Position numbers and translations under genes: made by a program. A stretch of 64,000 bases of DNA, taken from Aptenodytes patagonicus. Taxonomy: Eukaryota > Chordata > Aves > Sphenisciformes > Spheniscidae. Shown piece by piece: positions 34,401 through 46,400 of this stretch (the stretch's first letter is position 1; the number at the start of each line of letters is the position of its first letter). The stretch covers positions 44,916,151-44,980,150 of the forward strand of contig NC_134949.1 of assembly GCF_965638725.1 (NCBI RefSeq), given 5' to 3'. The notes under the pieces are model-generated. The model did not search any database, had not been told where the DNA came from, and saw only the letters and a list, made by a program, of their open reading frames with translations.

Positions 34401-37400
34401 CATATTTGAACCATTAGGGAGTTAAATTTCTGTTTTCAGGTTTTTTTCTCCCAGTACCCATGGGACTTGAAATATTCTATGAAATTAAATGAAAGTTGAG
34501 ACTATAACCTACTCAGAATTTCAGCAGCCTTAGGAAAACTGCCAAGCATTGTGACACTGATAAAAATTAGCGACATTGTGAGCAGCATTTGTTCTGTAGC
34601 ATTTGTATTCTCACAGTTTCTCCTTCTTTAACCCTATTTTGATCTGTATCTGCATTCAAACCCTTCCTGATCAGGGTGAGCATTCTTGTGAAAGACAACA
34701 GGGACCCTGGAGATGTAAGTCAGTGAGCTGGGTAAGAATGAATGGAGCGCTTTGGTGATACCCTCACGTCTGTCCTGATGCTCTGTGCAGTTCTTCAGAG
34801 TTAGGAAGTGGAAAAGGTAGCTAAAGACTGTTTGCCGAGGCTTCTCTTACGAGCCCTGCTACAGCGGTTTGTATAATAGCAGTGTCTTGTGGCTTCCTGT
34901 GCTTGCAGTTAACTCGAGTGCCCAGGAAGACCAGTATAAGAAAAAGATATGCGTTGATTTACATAGTATTTTTTACATAGTATTTTTGAAATGGCAGGCT
35001 AGACACGCAAGTCCTCCTGAAAGTCAAGTTGAATTATTTCATACCATTGAAAATCTTCTTCGCTCTCCTGGGAAAATGAAAAACATCACAGTATTTTATT
35101 TGATTTTTTCCAATTCAACGGATGAGTTCATAAAAATAGGCTTAGTCTCAACAAACATGATTTTTTGTTGTTTTCTCGGAGAAATGGAAAAAATCTTTTC
35201 TCTCCTCCCCATCCCCCCTTTTCAATATCTTTAACAAAATGGAAAAGTAATGGAAGTCTTAAAATTATGGTGGTACCTCAACTTTTCTCCTTTACAGTAC
35301 TTAAAGCATTTACTTAGGTTGTAGGACCACAGACTTGCTATGCCTGAAAGCACTTATGCTAGTATACCTCCCGAGAGTGCTCCAATGTCATGCATAAACG
35401 TGTTGGGTTTTTTGTTAATCCCCTGTAGATGTTAGTATATGTTAGTGCAGTGCAGACTGAAACCTGTCTCCCCCTAGAGGGGTCTGTATTGCAATGCTGT
35501 GAGCATGTTCTACAAGCATCTTTCCTTCAAAATACCATGTTGCCCCAGTCTAGTGTTTGTAGGGTTCTGCTTGGAGAAACTGAAAGTACCTCAAAGGTTA
35601 GAAACTTGGAGTCAGGTGTGAGTGAGTGTCCTAACAGCTGAGCTACCGGCCCATGGGAGAAGGGAGAAAAGACGGCACTTCCTCATCTGTGAATCTAGCC
35701 CTGGAGTTTTTTCAGCTAAACTGTTTTTGCTTTCAGACCAAATTTATGAATATTTTTGTCTGAATGAATTTTTTTTTACGTGAATAACATTTTTAGAAAA
35801 TTATCCTTCCATGTTTATTAGATTATTTGATTAATAGTGACTTTTAAAGGATTGTTTGTAATGATCAAACACTTCATTAGCCTTATGTGGCTTTTATTAT
35901 ATTATATTATTACCTTGTAATCTATTGTAATAGAAGGGATAGAATTTTACACTGAAATATTTACTTCATTCAAAACATTCTTATATAATTAATTTGTATG
36001 AATGAAGTATGTAAATTTTGGATGTTTAGGAGATATGCTTGCAATGACAAAAGCCTTAATAATTCATCAATAGAATGTAAAAATATATGGACTTTTTATT
36101 TCATTTTTTTCAATGTAGGAAGAAGGTCAGCTCTTGTGGACAGATGGCTCTCCTTATCTTCTAAAGGCTGGTATCTCAACTTTGTCAATGATACCAGAAA
36201 ATGAAACTGACTGCTATGCCCTTCAGAGAGATCCCACTGGTCCAGACTATTTCTTCACAGGATTTTTCTGCTATATACAGCTACCATATATTTGTGAATA
36301 TGAATGTAACTATATTTCTTCCAATTCTGTGCATTTATTTTTAAAAGCCTTCCCCCGATTATGTTTATCTTTGAAGATACAAATACAAAAAGTTTTTCAT
36401 GATTTTCAATGATTTTTTCATTTTTGGTGTTCTTTTTCAGTACCTCTGGTACCAGAAAACTTCACGTTTAGTGTGCGTGATGTCAAGACAACTGAAGCTG
36501 TATTTATGTGGAGTGATATGGACATATGGCTTAAGTCGGGCTTTGCACTTATAATTAAGTACTATTTTGATCAGTGGAAGCCATACATTCTGAGCTTGCC
36601 TGTGAATACAACTCAAACAAAAATCGTGCAGTTGTCTCCTGGCCTTTGCTATAGTTTTCTATTAGCAACAAGGAACCCAGAAGGAGCACAGACTATCTTA
36701 AGTCCAATTCTGAAGGTAGAAACAAGTAAGTTACAAAAATAAATAGCAGTAATAACCAGATAATCGTACAGTTTTTATATCTTTCCTTTAATTATGCTAT
36801 TCCTTTTGTTGATATTTTGTCTGAAAATTTAAATAATTCTGAACATGAATTCTGAATTCAGGATCGACCAGTTGGTGTAGTGGATTCCGTTGTCTTCATT
36901 TTGCTTTTGTGCTAAAATGCTTTATTGGGGTTGATGAGGAAAAACTCAGGAGTTTTCAGTGGCCACAGGCAGAAAGCCAGCTACAAATTCTGTTTCTGTG
37001 AAGTATATTTTAAAAGCTTATTCTTACCATCATTTTACTCACAGAATTCCTACTGACATCCAAAGGGAAAGATGGATGTCAGAGTAGCAGTAAAGTATTT
37101 TTTGGCCATGTTGATGAAATGCAGAAGTATACATTCCAATCTGAAGTAAAAGATTTTGTTGGAATAAACAGATATCCCTATATCTCTGCAGTAAAGATTA
37201 AGACAAGCTTCATGGTTTAAAAATACACTGTGTTTAGACCCACTGCATGGTGCAGTATGGCATAAGAAAAATTCGTGAACCAATTAACTTGTGTTCTGGT
37301 AAAATCTAGCTGAATGAAGCCCAATGAAACCTGCCAGCTGGTAGAGGTGAAAAATACCTTTGCATCTAAAGGTGATCAAATGGACATGTCCTCAAGGAAA

Positions 37401-40400
37401 AATTACTTCATGGACACAATTTCAGGTGCAGATTTTCTTGTGGTACTCAGAATGTACTCAGATTTGCAAAAGTTAAAGAAAACATACCTGCCCTAACATT
37501 TTTACCAATTCTGGCAAAGCAGTCCAAATGTGAGACAGAGGTCCATTTTCTTAAAGTCAGAACAAAATACAGATTTTTCTTTAGGAGAAAGAACTGTTCC
37601 TTTTCTCCAGCAAGCACATTTTGTACAGTTCACTACTTCCCCTGGGCTGCTTTAGTGCACTACCTGTGCGCTACCTGTGCCTACCAGCTTCTCTGCTCCC
37701 TAATCTGATGGTTTGTTTTCTGTATATAAGACCTTGTAATGCAAGTTACCTCTATAATGGAGGAAAGATATTCCTGCTTTCTCCTATGAGAAGCAAATAC
37801 ATGTTTTGCCTCAGAAATCAGCTTTTCAGCTGCAACTTAGCTATCTACAGAAACATGATTGTCCAGGCAAGGAAAAATAGGACGATTTCCTAATTATTAG
37901 ACTGGTGACTGAATTGTTGGAAGAGGTGTAGGAGACATAATAAAGAACTGTTTCAAAATGATTGATAAAAATAGCGTACATTGAACAATTACACTTTCTG
38001 AAATTCAGTAGATTTTGCCATTTAATTCATTAGGACCAGGTTTTAACCAACATGGGTAATTCATACCATTTGTCTTAGATGATGTTTCTGATCTGACTGA
38101 AGTACAAGAGAGAGGACCTAAGTGAGGAGACTGGATTCTACATAAAGAGCTGGGTGATTCAGAAAACCTCGGTTAGATAGTGAGAATATTCCCCTGCATA
38201 TCAATAATAGATACACAGTCAAGGTTGCTTTGTTTGATTTGCTCTAATACTATTTACCATTAAGGTAAGTAAGTGTGTACTGTTAGCTTTTCAGGCTGTA
38301 TTTAAAAAAAAAAAAGTTAGTTATTGGTAGAAGATATCAGAAGCTATCATCCTATTTCTATTCCTAATCTTATTCAATAGGACCATTGCACTCCCAGAAG
38401 TTAGAGGCTACATATGTTTCATCTGCAGAAATACATTTAAAGTGGAAGCCTCCACAGCATTCATCCAGTGCTTCTTTTCATTACTACCTCGTCAACATTT
38501 TGGATACTGAAACCAACATTTGGGAACAGTTACCAGTTGAAAAAAGCAAGACTTCAATAGTAATAGGAAATGTAAAACCTTATCATCAGTATCAGGTATA
38601 TTTACAGAATGTAGCAGAAAAAGGAACTCTAAGCTGCCATGAAAAGCCTATATTAATCACAACAGGTGATGTATCCATTTTCTGGAGGTTTTATTTCACC
38701 AGACAGAGTTTAAATTGAAAATACAAGGCACAAAAATATTTTTAAGGCCATGTACAGATTGCGGTTTGTTGGAATGTATTGGGGGAAAGTTGGGGGAATT
38801 CTTTTCTGTATTCTCTGTTTACTGGTTCTAACCTTCAGAACCTTCCAAAAGAGTGAACATACCTATCCCCTTATTTATTTATTCACTTACTTACTTACAG
38901 CACATTAATATGTGCTAAAGAAGCTACATCCTATTTGATAAATCTTTATGGTTTGTATATTTAATTTTAGCAAAGCAGAAACATTACCATGATGTCTCAA
39001 ATTATGTAAGAGAAGACAGATTCATTTTTTTCCTAATCATAGATACTGTGACTCAGATTGTGTCATCTTTGTTACTCTGTAAATATCCAATGGAACGGAA
39101 TATGCTTGTAAAATAAGTCCCTATTTGTTATGAGAAAACAGAGAGCAGAATCTGCCTGTAACAGGTAGTTGACTACAAACTATTTTAAGAAATAATTAAA
39201 TGAATTAGCAGTTTTAAAATAACGAAATTTTTAGAAGCAAAAATAAACCAGAAGGCATCATTTGGAAGTGATTGTAAATTGATAGTAAGTTTGATCTGTG
39301 GTTTCATACTGACATCTTTTTCTTTGATCAAGCTGTCAGTCCACCTACAGCTGTTTATATTCACCCAGAGGATGTACAAGAAGAGAGTGTAATCCTTCAC
39401 TGGAAGCTGCCGCAAGAGGGTCACGAATCCTACATTCAAGTGAAACCTAATCCAGACATAGGTGAAGCTAGAAAGTTTTTACTAAACAATACAGAAGAAT
39501 TTAAGGTTGATCTCCTAATTCCTGGAATGGCTTATGAAATAGCGGTGGCAAGTGTGAATAATGGAAATATGAGTGAACCGAAGACCATTCAATGCACTTT
39601 AAGTAAGACATCTTTTAACGGTGGAAACTACAGACTAATACACACAACATTAGTCTCATTATCGTTACTATCATTAACAGATTTGGTAGATCAAGTTGAT
39701 TTGCATAATAGCCAAGGATCAAAACTAGAACATGAAATGTACTGATCCAATCCTAATTGTTAACAGCAAAGTAGATACTGTTAACTTTCAAAGAGGGTGC
39801 AGCCTTGGGAAACACATTGGTAGTACTGATAATTGTGATGAGGACCTGTCCTGGTTTCGGCAGGGATAGAGTTAATTTCCTTCCTAGTAGCTGGTACAGT
39901 GCTGTGTTTTGGATTTAGGATGAGAACAAAGTTGATAACGCACTGATGTTTTAGTTGTTGCTAGGTAATGCTTACACTAGCCAAGGACTTTTTAGTTTCC
40001 CATGCTCTACTGACTGAGAAGGCTGCAGGTGCACAAGAAGCTGGGAGGGGGCACAGCCAAACTGGCCAAAGGGACATTCCATACCATGTGACGTCATGCT
40101 CAGTACATAAACTGGGGAAAGCTGGCCGGGGGGGCCGCTGCTCAGGGACTGGCTGGGCATCGGTTGGTGGGTGGTGAGCAATTGCATTGTGCATCACTTG
40201 CTTTGTGTATTATCATTCTTATTAGTAGTAGTAGTATTATATTATTATTATTTTATTTCAATTATTAAACTGTTTTTATCTCAACCCACAAGTTTTCTCA
40301 CTTGTGCTCTTCCAATTCTCTCCCCCATCCCACCGGGGAGGTGTGAGTGAGCGAGCGGCTGTGTGGTGCTCAGTTGCCGACTGAGGTTAAACCACGACAG

Positions 40401-43400
40401 GACCATAGTTGGGAATCCTGTTCCCACTGACAGAAGAAATTGGGTGAATAATTGATTTGCATTGAAATAAGAAAGTATTGGAATGGCTGAAACAGGTTAT
40501 TTGTTTTTGGAGGTGCATTAATTGTTCTGTGAACTGTGAGAGAGAAATTACCCTACTATTCATGAGAGGGTGCTGGGAAAGGACTTTAAGAGTTAGAAGT
40601 AGTAGTAGCTGAAAGGTAAAAGCTTTACATTGTTTATCAAAAGGCCTTTCCTGTTAGTCTTAGTTTACAAAGATGTTGAAATGCTTTTGGCACAGTATAA
40701 ATTTTTTGCATATGTGAAAGGAATGGGCAGGATTCACTTATACATGTGGTATGTAAAGGCTGCAGCTGTCAGGTTATAGATATATGAAATGCTGCGTTGT
40801 CTTTTTTTCTAAATGATTACAGTATTTTGGAGGGTAGCAGGCTTAGTCTTTTTCAGAATTTTTTATATAGGATTAGATTTAATACCTCATTCAAGACATA
40901 GATGACAGAAAATTCTAGATGGGATTTTTCACAGCTGTCAGAGCCAGCTGTAAGGGAAGAAAACTAAACACGTCAATATTGCATCCATCAAATGTATCTC
41001 ATTCTCCATGCTTATCTCCCTGTCCACATGTACATTTCTGTATATTTTTTCAGCTATCCTGACTTACCTTCTTGGTGCAGTTGTGGTTGAAAAGGTAATT
41101 CGTTGATACCTTGGAAGCCTAACTTGCTTTGATTCATAAATCATTTGTCAAATGCTTCAGGATTCCAGTAATAAACACCTAAAAAGATCAGGTTGTTTAT
41201 TTTTCTGAGCAATGACACGTTATATTATGGTAGCTATTCATTTGCACTGGGCAAGCATATTTCTCAGGGCAGCTGCTTCAGATTTATTGTGTGGTTTTCA
41301 TTGAATTTATTTTCATCTGATTTAACATGTGGCAATATTTTTTTCTTCTTTTAGAGCCCAAGCCTGTTCAAATTGTAGTTCCTTATGTGCTTTATAGCAA
41401 TGCTGTGGTATTATTTGTTCGCATGCCTGATATTGGAGTATTTGATGGCATATATGTTACAAGTAAAGGAGGACCTAATGTGACATTCGTTTTAAAAAGC
41501 GATGGTAAAATAACACTTGAAAACCTTACTGCAGGAACAGAATATGATTTCTGCGTCTCCACAAAAAGTGGAAAAATGTTGAGCTCCTTTTACCATGTAT
41601 CTGGTGTAAAAACATGTGAGTATTTTAAGTTTATTCCTATAAAATTGCACCATATTAAATTTTGATTTGTAAACTCTTTTAACTTTTTATTTCAGTGCAG
41701 TAGAAAAGACAGGCTATTTAAAAATCACCTTGATATATCTGTGTAAGCAATTAATAATTACACTACTAGCTGTTTTTTAAACAAGACTATAACGATCCTT
41801 TATAATTTCTAAACTTTCTAAATTGTGTTCTTTATATCAAGTCTATAAAATGTCTAGCAAGTATTTCAGGATTTTAGGCTGTTGTTCTTGTGGGAAACAA
41901 GACATATTTTGACCATTTGTTTTAGCCAAGAAGATGAGTATCAATGGAGTTACTTCTGAGTCTTGAAATTCGTAAATTTATTCCTCCCTGTGCATCTTTA
42001 AGCAAATAATAAAAGCATTGAGATTTCCATTTTTCAAGATAATAAATTCAATAACAAAGACATTAAAAAAAGTATTGTGGGAAGGGGACTCCTTCTAGCA
42101 AGGCCTTTAAAAAAGGAATTTTAATAAGAACTTAAAAACTGTTTAAAAATACCTGCTGAAATTCTGTGGTTTGACTTTCCTATTTTTTATTATAATCGTA
42201 CTTCCAGAAGTTTTTCTCTTCCTGTTTTATCTTCTTCCTTCTAAATTCTTTTCTGCTCTGTTTCTTTCAGAGTAGAAATGTTATAAAAGGAAAAACTAAG
42301 ATAGGATAAAAAGAAGTAAGGAAGAAAGAAGTGTAGAATGAGGGCAAGACAGAAAAATTCCTCCCCAAATAGTGAAAACATTGAAAGCTGATTTTATCTT
42401 AAACTATAGTTTTAATAAAAACTTGGGTTTTGATCAATCTTATGAAAGCATTTCCTAAATTTAGTGTGATACTGCCTTAGAAAACCTGTTTCGGGCTGTC
42501 TCTTCTGGGGCCCCAAAAACTTGGAAGTAAAAAAAATACTGACCCCTCACACCTATACAGTTTTTCTTAGAAAAAGTGTAAATTTTGGTACATTCCAACC
42601 AGAAACGGCTGTGGTGGGGATGAAAGAGATGCAGAGAAGAGTGGAAGCTCCTCTGTAATGTGATCTGAATTGTATTATACAAGGCTATACTAATTAGGGA
42701 TAGAGTGTATTTGTCTTGCTTGGTCTACCCAGTTTTGCTGAGCTGTTTGACAAAATTTAGGTCCATTCTGAGCACTATGGTGGTGGTATTGGGGGGATTA
42801 ACTTCATTCTGGAGGACTTTCCCGCCTCGGAGTGCCAGCTCTATCCTCAGGGAGAAATGCATGTTCAGCCCCATGTAATTTTAAGATAAACAAGCAAGCA
42901 ATTTTCTTTAGATAGTGGCAATATTATCTCTTTGTTCTTTCATAATTTTTCTATTTTGGAATGTCTGTGTGTTTGCATGCCTGAGATCAGATTTTGCCCT
43001 CTATTTGTTTGAATCTGTTACTGATTGTCTTCACTTTTATGTCTCCATGAGAGATATAAAAAGTGTTGGATTGAATGAAGTCTTGGATTGAACAGTAATG
43101 TGTTTTATGTCCTTCTGTAGGTCTGGCAGCTCCACTCAATGTACGAGAAGGTAACATTACAGACACTTCAATACAGATTGCTTGGGACCGTGCTGATGGA
43201 GATTTTCAGCAATATGAAGTTACATGTACAAATTGTGCAAGTGCTTTCAGGGTATGTTTTTAAAAGACGACTTGTGTATAGGCAATGCAGTTATTTTTCG
43301 AAGTCTTCTATTAAGTAATCAGAGGTTAAATTAAAAGCTGTATCTCCCATTAAAATAAGTTGAGGTACCATTTACATAAGCAAATTTTGCAAGCAGTTCT

Positions 43401-46400
43401 GTGAAAGCTGCATTTGGTTTTCTAGGTGCAGAAGGTCAAGCAAGAAACAGCAACGTTTTCCAGCCTTACTCCTGGTAAGCTGTACAATTTTACAATTCGA
43501 ACAGAAAAGGAAGGTTTCAGAGACAGTATTTTTGTGACAAAGGAAATAGAGACAGGTGAGACCACAATGTTGTCAAATTCAGCATTTTTTTTACTCCATC
43601 TATATGTCTTGCTTTATTCTTGAATTTTATTTTTATCTCAAATAGAGAAAAGGAATTCAGTCATCTTCAGCATTTTCTCCTTACTCTTTCATTGTTATTT
43701 TCCTTATTCTTTGACTGCTTGTGTCCTTTAAGAATGTGAATATGGTTATACTGTACAATGAATTATCAATGTTAACTTCATAATGACTCAAGCAGGTGTA
43801 CGGTCCAGTTACTGATACTTGCACACTGTCTGGCTACCAACATTACAGAAAGCAAAATCTTTTTTCTTAGACTTCTCTTTAATGTTTGATTTCTCACTTC
43901 AGTGCTGAGTTTGAACACACTTAGGTGTTCCGAACTAAATTAGTTTTATGATGTTCTCTCCTTGGCCTCCCCTTATATCAGGACTAAATTTGGGGTTTTC
44001 TACGTTTAGTTCTACTTTGGGTCAGGACACTTGATTCTCAGCAGCATAGTTCTGTTCTGTTGTAGTTCTTCTCCTAGCTGCTAGTGGCTTCCTTCCATTA
44101 TACATTTAAAAACCATTCTTTCATTGTTATTTTTTTCCTTTCTAAATTAAGATCCCTTGAAGTCAGATTTTTCTGCTTCTTTTTCTCACTCCAGCAAGTA
44201 TGTTCATTCTGAAGGGTTCTTTCATTTTTGGAATGATGTTTCTCCTCTCTGTCCATATCAGGCTTTCACTCGTAACACAATTATGTTGCTTCTTTTTGAT
44301 GTCACTGTGAATAAGTCTATTCAGATAAGTACTCTGGCCAGTAACATTCACATACTGTCTTGAGATAATAATTTCAGAGTCGTATCAGTTCACTGTTGCT
44401 CCTTCTTTCAATAAGCATGATGTTCTTATTCCAGTGAAACTACATTAAAAGAGAGTTCTGAGCTGCTCTCTGTCTCCAGTAATGTACAGTGCCATAGATA
44501 CTGAGATATCCTGCTCCAGTGGAAAATGGTGCCTTCATCTTGGGTGTAGGAATTCATGGTGTGGAGAGAAAAGACTTTTGGTCGTTAGCTCTAGATAAAA
44601 CCTGGACCAGACTAGCAGTGTCACTATTCTTGGCTAGCAGGGTAACTTGGCAGTGGCTCTGAGGCTGGTTTCACTCTAGGGGTATATCCACTATTGCATT
44701 GCTTTTTGGTTGTAAAGTTATAGCTAATAATAAACTATGTAGTGTCTTATAGTTTAGATGTAGAACAAGGAAGGATCCTACTAGTATAGGAGAAGTATGC
44801 TTCAAAAACATCTTTGGATTCTTTCAAGGAGTCATCAAACATGTGGTAAGGGAGAGGCAGTTGATATACGCTTTGTGGATTTCAAAAAAGCTATCAGTGA
44901 GATTCCCGTACTGTGGCTCTTAAAAAAGCAGCCAGTCTTTTAAATTGACCTAACAACGAGGAATAGAAGATAAAAGTAGTTTTCACAGTGGAGGGAGGTT
45001 GTCAGATGACTTCTGGGACCTGTTCTGTCCAAAACGTTCATAAATGATCTAGAAAAGTGAGCAAACACAGAGGTGACAGAGTTTTCTGATGTAAAGTTAC
45101 TCAGGATAGTAAGGATGAGAACTAACAAAGAGTAACTGTGGAAAAGACCTTATATGCCTCAGTGGCTGGATGTTAGTGTGTCAGATGCAATTCAGTTTAA
45201 ATAAGTGCAAAGTGATACACAAGGCAAAAATGACACAAACTTTACAAATATATGGTCAGCTCTGAGCTGACTGTTATGTCTCTGGAGTGGTATCTTGAGA
45301 ATATGATGGGTAGTTCCATGGAAAAATCAGCATATAGCTCAGCAGCAAAGTAAAAAGCAGCTGGGATGTTAGAAGAGATTATAGGACAAAACAGAAAACA
45401 TCGCTGTATTGTCTGTAAAAATCCAGGTACTTTTGCCTCTTGAATACAGCATGCAGTTCTGGTCCTGTTAGGTTGTGTGATAAAAGTTCACCTGCGCACC
45501 CACAAAGAAGCGCAGAGAGGCAATGGCAAGAAGGGGAGCCCAAATAATACCCCGCCAGGCTACTCCCAGGCCCATCACAGGAGCCATCAGCCCATCAAAG
45601 GCCCATCTCCACAAGTCCAGAGGAACACAGTGGCAGGCAGGAACCCAAATTACAGACTCCTGAGGAATGAACACCCTGCCCAGGTCCTTCCCAGGGCTGT
45701 CTCAGAAAAGCCTCAGCCCCTGTGTCGGGGCGTGAAGCCCATCAAGACAGGTCACTGGGAGGAGCTCTCTGGATCACCTTTTGGACTAAGGGGGTTTACA
45801 ACCTAGGGGTGTAGGACATGTTATGGGATGCCAGAGAAAAGCAGTTTGGGACTGCACAGGACTTATTATGGGGTGCTTAAGGGAGGAGTCAAAGGCAGGA
45901 AAAGGGAGGGGATTAGGTGATTTGGGGAAGAACAAATGTGGGAAAATAGAGGGCTAAGGGGATAAAAACAACTCATCACATGTAAATGATTTGCTTGTCT
46001 GACTGTGCCCTGCACCTGATCAGCACAATCTGTCCTATCTTACTAAAAGCCTTTCTAACTCCTTCTTGTTCTGTGAGCATGTGCGTGTACAGGAGCGTGA
46101 GTGCAGCAACTGGAGGCAGACCATGAGTCAGAGAGTCCTTTTGTCTGTCGTGCAGCATCTAGAGCAAGTGCGGGTGTGTGAGTGAGTGTGTGACTGCTAG
46201 TGAGATCCAGCTGGATGAACTGGTGGGTAGGTCAAGTGGCCTGGGAGCAAGGGGGTGGTTGGGCCAGCTCTGGGTGTGAGAGCATCTGTGTATCTCTAAG
46301 GGCGAGAGCACAAGGGCTGTTGGGACCTGGGAAGTCCTGGCCAGCTCTGCGTGTGTGCCACCAACTGGGGAAACTGGGATCCAGGGGCATCTACTGGGCA

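Larger units (their letters stand above)
29459..39332 (+). other. PTPRQ: PTPRQ introns 2 to 8
   Basis: Intervening sequence between exons 2 and 9; the largest (32769-36118) splits the lectin domain. No full repeat family was recognised. Open frames such as 34869-35234 lack paired splice sites and family motifs. Confidence 0.6.

Noticed and set aside
34869..35234. 121-residue open frame in the intron splitting the lectin domain
   Set aside because: It would need to join two phase 0 ends, but the ORF lacks a matching donor and has no CTLD or FN3 pattern. The CTLD is already complete without it.
36860..36900. tRNA-like string (AGTTGGTGTAGTGG)
   Set aside because: No acceptor stem, B box or cloverleaf pairing could be found around it.
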